NCBI RefSeq assembly: GCF_017939615.1
Contig: NZ_JAGKSR010000001.1
Coordinates: forward strand, 1,240,001 to 1,304,000
From: Microbacterium sp. BLY
Lineage (GTDB): Bacteria; Actinomycetota; Actinomycetes; Actinomycetales; Microbacteriaceae
Length of the DNA stretch: 64,000 bases
Reading direction: 5' to 3'
Shown here one piece after another: positions 32,013-40,461 of the stretch. The notes beneath the pieces were generated by a model. That model saw nothing but the letters and a program-made list of their open reading frames with translations, made no database searches and had not been told where the DNA came from. The first letter of the stretch is position 1. Every line of letters begins with the position of its first letter. A program made the position numbers and the translations under genes.

Positions 32013-32900
32013 ATGGCGGAGCGGGACTGGTCGATCCAGGAGATCGCGCGGCTCGCCGGGACGACGAGCAGGACGCTGCGGCACTACGACGACATCGGGC
32101 TGCTGCCGCCGTCGCGGATCGCCGCCAACGGGTACCGGCACTACGACGCGGCGGCGCTCGTGCGGCTGCAGCGGATCCTCCTGCTGCGGGAACTCGGACT
32201 CGGGTTGCCGCAGATTGGGGAGGTGCTGGGCCCTTCGACAGGCTCAGGGACCCAGGACGCAGGCTCAGGGACCCAGGGTGCCGGCTCAGGGACCCAGGGC
32301 GCGGGCTCAGGGACCCAGGGTGCGGGCTCAGGGGACCGGGAGGCCGCGGCCCTCGAGACACACCTCGCGCTGCTGCGCGAGGAGCAGAACCGGCTGGCAC
32401 GGCAGATCGCGTCGGTCGAATCCACCATCACGGCATTGAGAGGAGGTGAGAACCTCATGGCAGAGAACATGTTCGACGGCTTCGACCACACGCAGTACCG
32501 GCAGGAGGTCGAGGACCGCTGGGGCACGAAGGCCTACGCCGACGGCGACCGCTGGTGGCGCGGGATGACCGATGCCGAGCGCGCCGACTGGCAGCAGCGC
32601 GTGTCCGACCTCGGACGCGACTGGATCGCCGCAGCGGAGCGGGGCATCGACCCCGCATCCGCCGAGGCGCAGGAGCTCGCGCGTCGTCACGTGGCCTGGC
32701 TCACGGGAATCCCCGGCACTCCGGCCGCCGCCCTCCGACAGGGGCCGGACGCGGGCGCCAAGGCCTACGTCCTCGGTCTCGGCGAGATGTACGTCGCCGA
32801 TCCGCGCTTCGGTGCGAACTACGCGACGTCCGCCGGCGGCACGCAGGGCGCGGAGTTCGTCCGCGACGCGCTCCGCATCTACGCGGAAGCCTCGCTCTGA
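32013..32900 (+). CDS. MerR-family regulator with TipAS drug-binding domain (TipA-like)
   Basis: The protein is 295 residues. Residues 1-75 are a MerR winged helix (WSIQEIARLAGTTSRTLRHYDDIGLLPPSRI). Residues ~76-108 are an unusual (GSGTQGA)n linker made by a 21-bp tandem repeat. A coiled coil (ALETHLALLREEQNRLARQIASVE) and a TipAS domain follow (FDHTQYRQEVEDRWG to FVRDALRIYAEASL). In Streptomyces TipA the same domain binds thiopeptide antibiotics. A strong internal ribosome site AGGAGGTGAG (32441-32450) precedes an in-frame ATG at 32457, so a separate 147-residue TipAS-like protein is likely, as in Streptomyces. Its own promoter has MerR architecture. Confidence 0.9.
   Translation: MAERDWSIQEIARLAGTTSRTLRHYDDIGLLPPSRIAANGYRHYDAAALVRLQRILLLRELGLGLPQIGEVLGPSTGSGTQDAGSGTQGAGSGTQGAGSGTQGAGSGDREAAALETHLALLREEQNRLARQIASVESTITALRGGENLMAENMFDGFDHTQYRQEVEDRWGTKAYADGDRWWRGMTDAERADWQQRVSDLGRDWIAAAERGIDPASAEAQELARRHVAWLTGIPGTPAAALRQGPDAGAKAYVLGLGEMYVADPRFGANYATSAGGTQGAEFVRDALRIYAEASL
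32231..32333 (+). repeat. Interspersed repeat expanded into a 21-bp tandem array inside merR
   Basis: A short interspersed repeat (CCCTTCGACAGGCTCAGGG...) begins at 32231. From 32241 its right part is repeated in four 21-base units starting GGCTCAGGGACCCAGG, then a partial fifth. The unit length keeps the frame and encodes GSGTQ(D/G)A. Confidence 0.85.
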
Positions 32901-32906
32901 TCCATC

Positions 32907-32977
32907 GAGCCACCCCCTTGCGTGCGACCCACCCCGTTGCGGTCGTACTCAAGGGGGTGGCTCGCACGCAAGGGGGT
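32907..32977. repeat. Compound inverted repeat with two mutually exclusive stems
   Basis: Stem A pairs 32907-32920 with 32950-32963 (14 bp). Stem B pairs 32912-32926 with 32963-32977 (15 bp). They share the left arm CACCCCCTTG. It lies just after the merR stop and probably acts as a terminator; the doubled right arm is unusual. Confidence 0.65.
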
Positions 32978-33013
32978 GGGTCGGGGGAGGAGGAGAGGGC
33001 GTAGGGTCGTGCC

Positions 33014-33382
33014 ATGCCCGAGCACGACGACCGCCCCGTGTCCGGAGCCTTCGCGGTGGCGGCGGCGGCCTACGGGGCGAACTGCGCCCTCGGGGCGGCG
33101 GTGGCCGCGCGGCTCATCGACACGCGCCGGTTCCGCTGGGTGCACCACGCGCTCTACATCCTGACCTGCGCGACGACCGGACTCGCCGCCGTCGTCGGCC
33201 TCGCCACCCGCTCGCCGCGCGGCCGCCGCGCCGCCCTGGCACTCCTCCCCGCCGCCGCCCCGCTCGCCGCGATCCCCTACGCCGGGACGCACACCCGCCG
33301 CCACCCCCTCGTGGCCCTCACCGCCGCGCCCTTCGTCCTCGCGGGCCTCGTGGTCTCGCGCCGCCCCTCCGACCGGAAGTGA
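33014..33382 (+). CDS. Small membrane protein of unknown function
   Basis: This 122-residue protein has about four hydrophobic segments ([76 protein letters not shown]) linked by short Arg-rich loops. It lies four bases upstream of a nitroreductase gene and is probably co-transcribed with it. I do not recognise a family. Length and membrane profile are regular, and no signal peptide is visible. Confidence 0.7.
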   Translation: MPEHDDRPVSGAFAVAAAAYGANCALGAAVAARLIDTRRFRWVHHALYILTCATTGLAAVVGLATRSPRGRRAALALLPAAAPLAAIPYAGTHTRRHPLVALTAAPFVLAGLVVSRRPSDRK

Positions 33383-33386
33383 CCGC

Positions 33387-34193
33387 ATGGAACTCCTCGA
33401 CGCCATCCGCCGCCGCAAGACCACGAACGGGGCGTTCCTGCCCGACCCGGTCTCCGAGGAGCACCAGCGCATCCTGCTGGAGGCGGCCGGTCGCGCGCCC
33501 TCGCAGCTGAACAGCCAGCCGTGGCGCTTCGTCGTGATCGAGAACCGCGACACGATCGACGAGATCGCGCGCATCTCCGGCGAGAGCATGACGGAGGCGA
33601 TGTCGAACGGGACGTTCTTCGAGCGGTACAAGCCGTACTTCCGCTTCAGCCAGGAGGAGATGGAGGAGAAGCGCAGCGGCATGCTGTTCGACAAGCTCCC
33701 CGCGCCGCTGCGCCCCTTCACGTCGCAGGTGTTCACCAAGCGCGGGCAGACGCTGATGAACACCTTCGGGGTGCCGAAGACGCTGGGCTCGGAGAACCGG
33801 AAGCTCGTCGCGGGATCGCCGCTCCTGCTCGGCGTCATGCTCGACCGCAGCGAGTACCGGCCAGGGCAGCTGTCGTCGTTCTACTCCGTTTTCAGCATGG
33901 GCGCGGCGATGGAGAACGTGTGGCTGACCACGGTCGAGCTGGGCATGGGGATCCAGTTCATCTCGTTCCCGATGGAGGTGCCGGGCCGCTGGGACGAGAT
34001 CGTCCGGCTTCTTCGCGTGCCCGACGACCTCGAGCTCATGGCCGTGTACCGCCTCGGCTACCTGCCGCCGGAGCAGCGGCGCCCGGCCATCGACTGGTCC
34101 AGCAGCCAGCGCAAGCTCGTGTCGCAGTACGTGTTCCGGGAGGACTGCGACACCCCGCAGCAGGGCTGGGACGCCCCGCCGATCCGGTCCTGA
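33387..34193 (+). CDS. Nitroreductase-family protein
   Basis: This 268-residue flavoenzyme likely uses FMN and NAD(P)H. Nitroreductase-fold marks are the N-terminal [12 protein letters not shown] (FMN phosphate contact) and [16 protein letters not shown], plus the [32 protein letters not shown] dimer/FMN region. The extra ~50-residue insertion ([21 protein letters not shown]) is longer than in classical NfsB. Substrate is unknown; a role in reducing nitro compounds or quinones is a family inference. It is convergent with a Rieske/FAD oxidoreductase gene one base away. Confidence 0.87.
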   Translation: MELLDAIRRRKTTNGAFLPDPVSEEHQRILLEAAGRAPSQLNSQPWRFVVIENRDTIDEIARISGESMTEAMSNGTFFERYKPYFRFSQEEMEEKRSGMLFDKLPAPLRPFTSQVFTKRGQTLMNTFGVPKTLGSENRKLVAGSPLLLGVMLDRSEYRPGQLSSFYSVFSMGAAMENVWLTTVELGMGIQFISFPMEVPGRWDEIVRLLRVPDDLELMAVYRLGYLPPEQRRPAIDWSSSQRKLVSQYVFREDCDTPQQGWDAPPIRS

Positions 34194-34194
34194 G

Positions 34195-35724
34195 TCAGGA
34201 GTCCCCTGCCGTGCGCGGCACCGTCGGGAGGTCGTTCAGCGCGGGCCCCTCGATGCGGGTGCCGTCCGCGGCGAAGCGCGACGCGTGCAGCGGGCAGTCC
34301 CAGGTGCACTCGGCGTCGTTCCAGTCGAGCACGCCGCCCAGGTGCGTGCACACCGCGCTGACCGCTCGGGTCACGCCGTCCACGGTCGAGATGGCGACGG
34401 GGCGCCCGCCGCGGTTCGCGACGACTCCCTCGCCCTCCGCGGGCTGCGGCACCGGAACGGGCGTGGTCTCGGCCTCGACCCAGCCCTTCGTGGCCGCGGC
34501 GGCCACCTTCGCGCCCTCGACGGCCCCCCGTGCGAGGTCGGCGGGGACGGTCAGGCGGGTGCCGATCCGCAGCATCCACGCCGGTCGTTCGCTGCGCTTC
34601 GTGCCGATGATCTCCTCGGTGAGCCGCAGCGCCGCCGCGGGAGCGTTGGAGAGACCCCACTTCGCGTAGCCGGTGGCGATGCGGATGCGTCCGAGGCCGC
34701 GGGGCAGGGCCCCGACGAACGGGATGAGGTTGTGCGACTGGTAGTCCTGCGCCGACCAGCGGTGCGTCTCCTCCGCATCGGGGAAGTGCAGGCGCGTCCA
34801 GTCCACGAGATCGTCGATCGCGGCGGTCTCGCCGTCGGAGCGGCCGACGGGGTGGCCGTTGCCGCCGACGACCAGCTGCGCCGTGCCCGCCGGGCCGTCG
34901 GCCGCCGAGACGGGACGGATGGAGCGGGTGGGGCTGTCGGCGGAGATGAACGTCCCCTCCGGCACGCCGCCGGCGACCCGGAACGAGACGCAGTACGACC
35001 GCATGCCGGCCACCTTCGAGAAGTACAGGCCGCGATCGAGGATGGGGGTGCCGGTGGCGAGGACGATGTGCTCGGCGAACATCGGCCCGGCGGCGGTCTC
35101 GACGCGGGGTTCCGGGAGGGCGTGCGCCCCGGTCACGCGCACGCCGGTGTGGAGGGTGCCCCCGCCGGCGAGGAACTCCTTCGCGAGCGCATCGGCCACG
35201 GCGACGGGATCGATCGTCACCTGCCCGTCGAGCGCGACGGCGCCTGCGATGGGGAACGGCGTCGACAGCTCGCCGGCGGTGAGCATCCGCGTCGGCAGGC
35301 CCGCCTCCCGTGCGGCGGCGTGCTGGGCCCTGACCGACTCGAGCCCGTCCGGGCCCTGCGCGTAGGTGTGGTCGGTCCGCTCGGTGTAGCTCAGGCCCGC
35401 GCTGTCCGCGAAGCCGGTGAGCCAGTCCATGCCGGCGCGGTTGGCGTCGACGTAGGCCTGCACGAGCGCGGCCGAGTGATGCGCGCGGATGGTCGCCAGC
35501 TGCTGGCCCTGGAGGAGGGAGAGCTTTCCGGTGTTGCCGCCCGTGGAGAGTTCGGCGACCGCTCCGGCGTCCACCACCGCGACGTCGAGTCCGGCTCGGG
35601 TGAGCAGGACGGCGGTGGAGAGCCCGGTGAGGCCCGCGCCCACGATGAGCACGTCGTGCCGGGCACCGGGGTCGAACGGGGTGCCGTGGGGTGCGTCCTG
35701 GTCGACCTTCCAGAGTGGCTTCAT
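34195..35724 (-). CDS. FAD-dependent oxidoreductase with C-terminal Rieske [2Fe-2S] domain
   Basis: The protein is 509 residues. The N-terminal Rossmann motif VLIVGAGLTGLSTAVLL binds FAD, followed by a DAO-type (glycine oxidase/amine dehydrogenase-like) fold with STGGNTGKLSLLQG. The C-terminal ~90 residues hold a Rieske cluster, Cys-X-His in VCTHLGGVLDWN and Cys-X2-His in WDCPLHASRF. This fused architecture occurs in the YhfW-like family; the substrate is unknown. The ATG at 35724 is preferred; a TTG four codons upstream is possible but poorly placed. It is divergent from the first crcB gene. Confidence 0.88.
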   Translation of the reverse strand: MKPLWKVDQDAPHGTPFDPGARHDVLIVGAGLTGLSTAVLLTRAGLDVAVVDAGAVAELSTGGNTGKLSLLQGQQLATIRAHHSAALVQAYVDANRAGMDWLTGFADSAGLSYTERTDHTYAQGPDGLESVRAQHAAAREAGLPTRMLTAGELSTPFPIAGAVALDGQVTIDPVAVADALAKEFLAGGGTLHTGVRVTGAHALPEPRVETAAGPMFAEHIVLATGTPILDRGLYFSKVAGMRSYCVSFRVAGGVPEGTFISADSPTRSIRPVSAADGPAGTAQLVVGGNGHPVGRSDGETAAIDDLVDWTRLHFPDAEETHRWSAQDYQSHNLIPFVGALPRGLGRIRIATGYAKWGLSNAPAAALRLTEEIIGTKRSERPAWMLRIGTRLTVPADLARGAVEGAKVAAAATKGWVEAETTPVPVPQPAEGEGVVANRGGRPVAISTVDGVTRAVSAVCTHLGGVLDWNDAECTWDCPLHASRFAADGTRIEGPALNDLPTVPRTAGDS

Positions 35725-35810
35725 GCCGACAGTCAACGCCTCTCCCTGGCGCGATCCAACGCCTTGACATCGGGCGATCGCCCTGTCATGCGGCGACTAC
35801 AGTGGCGAAC

Positions 35811-36185
35811 GTGAGTCTCCGTCGCGTCCTGCTCGTCGCACTCGGCGGCATGCTCGGGACGTCGGCCCGGCTCGGTCTCGGGCTCCTCGTGCCCGATCCC
35901 GGCGGCTTCCCCCTCGCGGTGCTGACGGCGAACGTGGTGGGGGCCCTCCTCATCGGGGTGGTGGCCGCGCGGCTCCCCGCCTCCGCCGAGCTGCGGCTCC
36001 TGCTGGGCACCGGCCTCCTCGGCGGCTTCACGACGTACAGCGCCTTCATGACCGGGACCCTCGCCCTCTGGGCGTCGGCGCCGCTGCTGGCAGCGGCGTA
36101 CGCCGTCGGGAGTCTCGCCCTCGGTCTCGCGGCGGCGGCCGCGGGCCTCCGGCTGGCGCGCCCGCGCCGGGGAGCGGCGTCGTGA
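35811..36185 (+). CDS. crcB: Fluoride channel protein CrcB, first copy
   Basis: This 124-residue Fluc/CrcB subunit has four membrane helices and exports fluoride. Family marks are GGMLGTSARLGLG near the start, NVVGALLIGVV in helix 2, and GLLGGFTTYSAFMTGTLAL in helix 3 (the break and Phe-box region). Start is the GTG at 35811: a TACAGT box lies seven bases before it, suggesting a leaderless transcript. No fluoride riboswitch is visible upstream. The stop overlaps the second crcB start (GTGA). The two subunits likely form a heterodimer, as for paired Fluc proteins. Confidence 0.93.
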   Translation: MSLRRVLLVALGGMLGTSARLGLGLLVPDPGGFPLAVLTANVVGALLIGVVAARLPASAELRLLLGTGLLGGFTTYSAFMTGTLALWASAPLLAAAYAVGSLALGLAAAAAGLRLARPRRGAAS

Positions 36186-36553
36186 GTCCGCTGCTGTTCC
36201 TGGCGGCGGTGCTCGCCGGGGGCGTCGGCGCCGTCCTGCGTTACCTCATCGACGTCGGGGTCGCCCGGCTCGCCGGGAGGCGGTTCCCGTGGGGAATCCT
36301 CATCGTCAACCTCACCGGCTCCTTCGCGCTGGGTGTCGTGACGACGGCGCTGCCGGAGACGGCGTTCGTGCTCGGGGCGGGCCTGCTCGGGGGTTACACG
36401 ACCTTCAGCACCGCGATGCTCGATGCGGTCGCGCTGTGGCGCGATGGCGAGCGGGGTGCCGCGGTCTTCGACGCGATCGGCATGCTCGTGCTCGCTATCC
36501 TCGCCGCGGGGCTGGGTCTTGCGGTGGGGTCCGCCCTCTCGACCGCCGCCTGA
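36182..36553 (+). CDS. crcB: Fluoride channel protein CrcB, second copy
   Basis: This 123-residue Fluc/CrcB subunit has GGVGAVLRYLIDVGVA, RRFPWGILIVNLTGSFALGVV and GAGLLGGYTTFSTAMLDAVALW. The invariant Asn of helix 2 (VNLTGS) and the TTFST motif of helix 3 are present. Start is the GTG at 36182 overlapping the first copy's stop. It is followed by a small GC stem with five Ts. Confidence 0.93.
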   Translation: MSPLLFLAAVLAGGVGAVLRYLIDVGVARLAGRRFPWGILIVNLTGSFALGVVTTALPETAFVLGAGLLGGYTTFSTAMLDAVALWRDGERGAAVFDAIGMLVLAILAAGLGLAVGSALSTAA

Positions 36554-36577
36554 CCCCACGGGGCGGGATCAGGAACG

Positions 36578-36607
36578 GGCCGGACGGGGTCGTCCCCGGC
36601 GCTTTTT
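36578..36607 (+). terminator. Stem with T-run after the crcB pair
   Basis: A short GC-rich imperfect stem (GGGG pairing with CCCC across TCGT, plus flanking GCC/GGC) is followed by CGCTTTTT. It lies 25 bases after the second crcB stop. Confidence 0.5.
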
Positions 36608-36670
36608 CGATCCCGGGAGCAGAGAGGAGGGGGCGAGAAGGCACCTCTCAGGGAGTTCACAACGGGGCGA

Positions 36671-36691
36671 ATGTACAAACGTACATGTACG
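36671..36691. promoter_or_regulatory. Probable TetR operator
   Basis: Overlapping palindromes ATGTAC-N4-GTACAT (36671-36686) and CGTACATGTACG (36680-36691) lie 20-40 bases upstream of the tetR start. They probably control the tetR-RND operon. Binding is inferred from position and symmetry. Confidence 0.65.
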
Positions 36692-36710
36692 GGTGTTCCG
36701 GGGGTGAGCG

Positions 36711-37298
36711 ATGGTGGAGAGTGCGCGTCGACGGCGCGACCCCGAAGCGCGCCGCCGGGAGATCGTGACGGCCGCCGCCGAGCTGATCGTCGAGGTCGGG
36801 GCGGACGCGATCACCCACCGCATGGTCGCCGCGCGCGCCGGGGTGCCGCTGGGAGCGACCACCCAGTACTTCGACACCCTCGACGACCTCCGCGGCGCCG
36901 CCTTGCGCGCGCTCGCCGACGAGATCGAATGCCGGCTCGACGGGGTGCGGCAGACACTCACCGAACGCGGAGCCGGAGCGGACGTGATCGCGGCGCTCGT
37001 GTACGAGAGCGCGCACGACGGGCACGCGGTGCAGGCGGATCGGGCCGTGGTCACGGCCGCCGTCCATGATCCGCGACTGCGCGAGCTCGCCCGGCACCTG
37101 TCCGACCGCCTCGTCGACCTCCTCGAGCCGGCCTATGGCGCCGACCGGGCGCGAGCGGCGATGATCTTCATCGACGGCGTCATGTGGAACACGCAGATCC
37201 GCGATGTCGATCTCGAACAGTCCTTCCTCGAATCCGCACTGGCGCGGATCCTCGGAGAACCTCTCTCCCTCCCATCCGCAGCTACCGCCACCCCCTGA
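36711..37298 (+). CDS. TetR-family transcriptional regulator
   Basis: This 195-residue regulator has a DNA-binding head at residues ~15-60 (RREIVTAAAELIVEVGADAITHRMVAARAGVPLGATTQYFDTLDDL), where the second helix and the TQYF motif mark the TetR fold. The C-terminal ligand domain is all helical. The gene directly precedes an RND efflux gene (start 17 bases after this stop) and lies behind a double GTAC-containing palindrome. It is therefore the likely drug-responsive repressor of the pump and of itself. Confidence 0.92.
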   Translation: MVESARRRRDPEARRREIVTAAAELIVEVGADAITHRMVAARAGVPLGATTQYFDTLDDLRGAALRALADEIECRLDGVRQTLTERGAGADVIAALVYESAHDGHAVQADRAVVTAAVHDPRLRELARHLSDRLVDLLEPAYGADRARAAMIFIDGVMWNTQIRDVDLEQSFLESALARILGEPLSLPSAATATP

Positions 37299-37314
37299 CA
37301 TCGAGGACCCCGCC

Positions 37315-40300
37315 TTGTCGAAACTCGCCATCCTCAGCCTGAAGAACCGCGCTCTCATCGCGCTGGTGACGATCGTCGCCGCGGTGTTCGGCGGGCTCGC
37401 GCTCACCAACCTCAAGCAGGAGCTCATCCCCTCGCTCGAGCTGCCGGCGCTCGTGGTCATGACCACGTACCCCGGCGCTTCCCCGGAGGTGGTCGAGAAC
37501 GACGTCTCCACGCCGATCGAATCGGCCATCCAGGGGGTGCCCGACCTCGAGTCGACGACCGCGACCAGCACGACCAACGCGTCCATCGTGCAGGCCATGT
37601 TCTCGTACGGCACGAACCTCGCGACCGCCGAGCAGAAGATCCAGCAGGCGATCAACCGCATCTCCTCGCAGCTGCCGGAGGATGTCACGCCGCAGGTGCT
37701 GTCGGTCTCGATCGACGACTTCCCGGTGATCCAGGTGGCGGTCACCGGCTTCGACGACGCCGACAACGCCCAGGCCCAGCTCGAGAGCGTCGCGATCCCC
37801 GACCTGGAGGACGTCGACGGCGTCAACGCGGCCGAGATCGTCGGCGGGGTCGGACAGCGCATCACCATCACCCCGGACGCCGCGAAGCTCGCGGCGGCGG
37901 GGCAGAGCACGCAGGCGATCAACACGGCGCTGCAGCAGAACGGCACGCTCTTCCCCGGTGGCGACATCACCGAGGACGGCGAGACCCTGACGGTGCAGAC
38001 CGGCGCCAAGATCACCTCGGTCGACGAGATCGCCGCCCTGCCGCTGGTCGGCACGGAGCTCACGATCGGAGACGTCGCGAGCGTGGCCCAGGTGTCCGAC
38101 CCGGTGACCTCGATCTCCCGCGTCGACGGCGAGGACGCCCTGTCGATCTCGATCACCAAGCTCCCCGCCGCGAACACCGTCGAGGTGTCGCAGGGGGTCA
38201 TCGCGGCCCTCGGCGAGATCGGGGAGGCCCTGCCGGACGCCGAGTTCACGGTGGTGTTCGACCAGGCGCCGTTCATCGTGCAGTCCATCGACACCCTCGC
38301 CACGGAGGGCCTGCTCGGCCTCGTGATGGCCGTCCTCGTGATCCTCGTGTTCCTGATGTCGGTGCGCTCGACCCTGGTCACCGCGATCTCGATCCCGACC
38401 TCCGTCCTCATCACCTTCATCGGGCTGCAGGCGTTCGGCTACTCCCTGAACGTGCTGACCCTCGGGGCCCTCACGATCGCGATCGGCCGCGTGGTCGACG
38501 ACTCCATCGTGGTGATCGAGAACATCAAGCGCCACTACGTGGGCGACGCGGACAAGGGCGATGCGATCCGCCTCGCGGTGCGCGAGGTCGCCGCCGCCAT
38601 CACCGCGTCGACCATCACGACCGTGGCCGTGTTCCTGCCCATCGTCTTCGTCGGCGACATGGTGGGCGAGCTGTTCCGTCCGTTCGCGATGACCGTCACC
38701 ATCGCGATGGTCGCCTCGCTCTTCGTGGCCCTGACGATCGTGCCGGTGCTCGCGTACTGGTTCCTCAAGCCCGGCAAGCCGCTGCTCGACGAGGACGGCA
38801 CCGCGATCGACCCGGAGGACCCGGCCGCCCCGCCGACGCGGCTGCAGCGCGGCTACCGCCCGATCCTCGGCTGGACCCTCAAGCACTCGGGCCTCACCGT
38901 GGCGCTCGCCGTGGTCGTGCTCGTCGGGACCCTCGCCGCCGCCCCGCTGATGAAGGTCAACTTCCTCAGCGACTCCGGTCAGAACACCATGACCGTGACG
39001 CAGGACCTCGGTCCGACCGCGAGCCTGCAGGCGAAGTCCGACGCGGCCGCCCCCGTCGAGGAGGCGCTGCTCGACATCGACGGCGTCGAGCACGTACAGG
39101 CGTCGATCGGCTCGAGCGGCTTCGCCCTTCGTGACGCGTTCTCCGGCGGGGCGGGGATCACCTACTCCGTGCTGACCGACGGCGACGCCGACCAGGAGAA
39201 GCTGCGCGCCGAGGTGCAGGACGCGATCGACGGTCTCGGCGACGAGGTGGGCGAGGTCACCGTCGCCGCCTCGGCCGGCTTCGGCTCCAGCGACATCGAG
39301 ATCACCGTGTCGGCGGCGAACGGCGACGACCTCGCGACGGCGACCTCCGCGGTGGTCGACGAGCTCGACGGCCGGGAGGGCATCGGGCAGGTAACCGACA
39401 ACCTCGCCGAGGCACTGCCCTACATCGCCGTGGTCGTGGACCGCGACGCCGCCGCCCGGGTCGGGCTGTCCGAGGTCGCCGTCGGGTCGATCGTGTCGAA
39501 CACGATGCGTCCGCAGCAGATCGGCTCGGTCGAGATCGACGACACCGCGCTGACCGTGTACCTGGTCAACCCGGAGCCGCCGACGACCGTCGCCGCCCTC
39601 CAGCAGCTCGCGATCCCCACCGCAGCCGGCATCGTGCCGCTGCAGGACATCGCGACGGTCGAACAGCGCAACGGCCCCACCTCGATCACGACCGAGCAGG
39701 GACGCCGCACCGCGACGATCACCGTGCCGCCCGCGTCGGACAACCTCGCGGTCGCCACCCAGTCGGTCACCGAGGCGCTCGCCGCGGCCGACCTCCCGGA
39801 CGGTGCCTCGGCCGAGGTCGGCGGCGTCGCCTCGCAGCAGGCCGACTCGTTCGCGCAGCTCGGCCTCGCCATGCTCGCCGCGATCCTCATCGTGTACGTG
39901 GTGATGGTGGCGACGTTCAAGTCGCTGCGCCAGCCGCTGCTGCTGCTGATCTCGGTGCCGTTCGCGGCGACCGGCGCCATCCTGCTGCAGATCGTGACGG
40001 GCGTGCCGCTCGGCGTCGCGTCGCTGATCGGTGTGCTGATGCTGATCGGCATCGTGGTCACGAACGCGATCGTCCTCGTCGACCTCGTCAACCAGTACCG
40101 CGAGAAGGGGCTGTCGACCGTCGAGGCGGTGAAGGCGGGAGGGGAGAAGCGTCTGCGCCCGATCCTCATGACCGCGCTGGCGACGATCCTCGCGCTCACG
40201 CCGATGGCGCTGGGGATCACCGGGCACGGCGGGTTCATCTCCCAGCCGCTGGCCATCGTGGTGATCGGCGGGCTCGTCTCCTCCACGGTGCTGACGCTCA

Positions 40301-40455
40301 TCGTGCTGCCGACCCTCTACAACCTCGTCGAGGGGGCGCGGGAGCGGCGCCGGGCGCGTAAGGACGACCCGCAGGCGGACGCGGGACCCGTCCCGGTGCA
40401 CGCGGACGGCACTCCGGTCAGCCGCCGGGAGCTTCGGGAGCAGCACGGCGAGTAG
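37315..40455 (+). CDS. RND-family efflux pump permease (AcrB/SwrC-like)
   Basis: This 1046-residue pump has the full RND layout: one N-terminal helix (LAILSLKNRALIALVTIVAAVFGGLAL), a large extracytoplasmic loop, six helices, a second loop and six more. The helix-4 motif GRVVDDSIVVIENIKRH carries the proton-relay Asp pair. Start is a TTG at 37315 with TCGAGGA upstream; an ATG-type start further up would overlap tetR and lies before the natural first helix. No membrane-fusion or outer-membrane partner gene is adjacent, as expected in a Gram-positive cell. Substrates are unknown; TetR suggests drugs. Confidence 0.92.
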   Translation: MSKLAILSLKNRALIALVTIVAAVFGGLALTNLKQELIPSLELPALVVMTTYPGASPEVVENDVSTPIESAIQGVPDLESTTATSTTNASIVQAMFSYGTNLATAEQKIQQAINRISSQLPEDVTPQVLSVSIDDFPVIQVAVTGFDDADNAQAQLESVAIPDLEDVDGVNAAEIVGGVGQRITITPDAAKLAAAGQSTQAINTALQQNGTLFPGGDITEDGETLTVQTGAKITSVDEIAALPLVGTELTIGDVASVAQVSDPVTSISRVDGEDALSISITKLPAANTVEVSQGVIAALGEIGEALPDAEFTVVFDQAPFIVQSIDTLATEGLLGLVMAVLVILVFLMSVRSTLVTAISIPTSVLITFIGLQAFGYSLNVLTLGALTIAIGRVVDDSIVVIENIKRHYVGDADKGDAIRLAVREVAAAITASTITTVAVFLPIVFVGDMVGELFRPFAMTVTIAMVASLFVALTIVPVLAYWFLKPGKPLLDEDGTAIDPEDPAAPPTRLQRGYRPILGWTLKHSGLTVALAVVVLVGTLAAAPLMKVNFLSDSGQNTMTVTQDLGPTASLQAKSDAAAPVEEALLDIDGVEHVQASIGSSGFALRDAFSGGAGITYSVLTDGDADQEKLRAEVQDAIDGLGDEVGEVTVAASAGFGSSDIEITVSAANGDDLATATSAVVDELDGREGIGQVTDNLAEALPYIAVVVDRDAAARVGLSEVAVGSIVSNTMRPQQIGSVEIDDTALTVYLVNPEPPTTVAALQQLAIPTAAGIVPLQDIATVEQRNGPTSITTEQGRRTATITVPPASDNLAVATQSVTEALAAADLPDGASAEVGGVASQQADSFAQLGLAMLAAILIVYVVMVATFKSLRQPLLLLISVPFAATGAILLQIVTGVPLGVASLIGVLMLIGIVVTNAIVLVDLVNQYREKGLSTVEAVKAGGEKRLRPILMTALATILALTPMALGITGHGGFISQPLAIVVIGGLVSSTVLTLIVLPTLYNLVEGARERRRARKDDPQADAGPVPVHADGTPVSRRELREQHGE

Positions 40456-40461
40456 CCGCGC

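Noticed and set aside
32241..32333. A possible CRISPR array (21-bp periodic repeats)
   Set aside because: Units are directly adjacent without spacers, stay in frame within merR and encode a regular peptide linker; no cas genes are near.
35737..35810. A fluoride riboswitch before the crcB pair
   Set aside because: No riboswitch core is visible and the TACAGT box seven bases before the GTG leaves no room for a leader.
36655..36663. A third copy of the GTTCACAAC palindromic element
   Set aside because: Only nine bases match and no right arm is present nearby.
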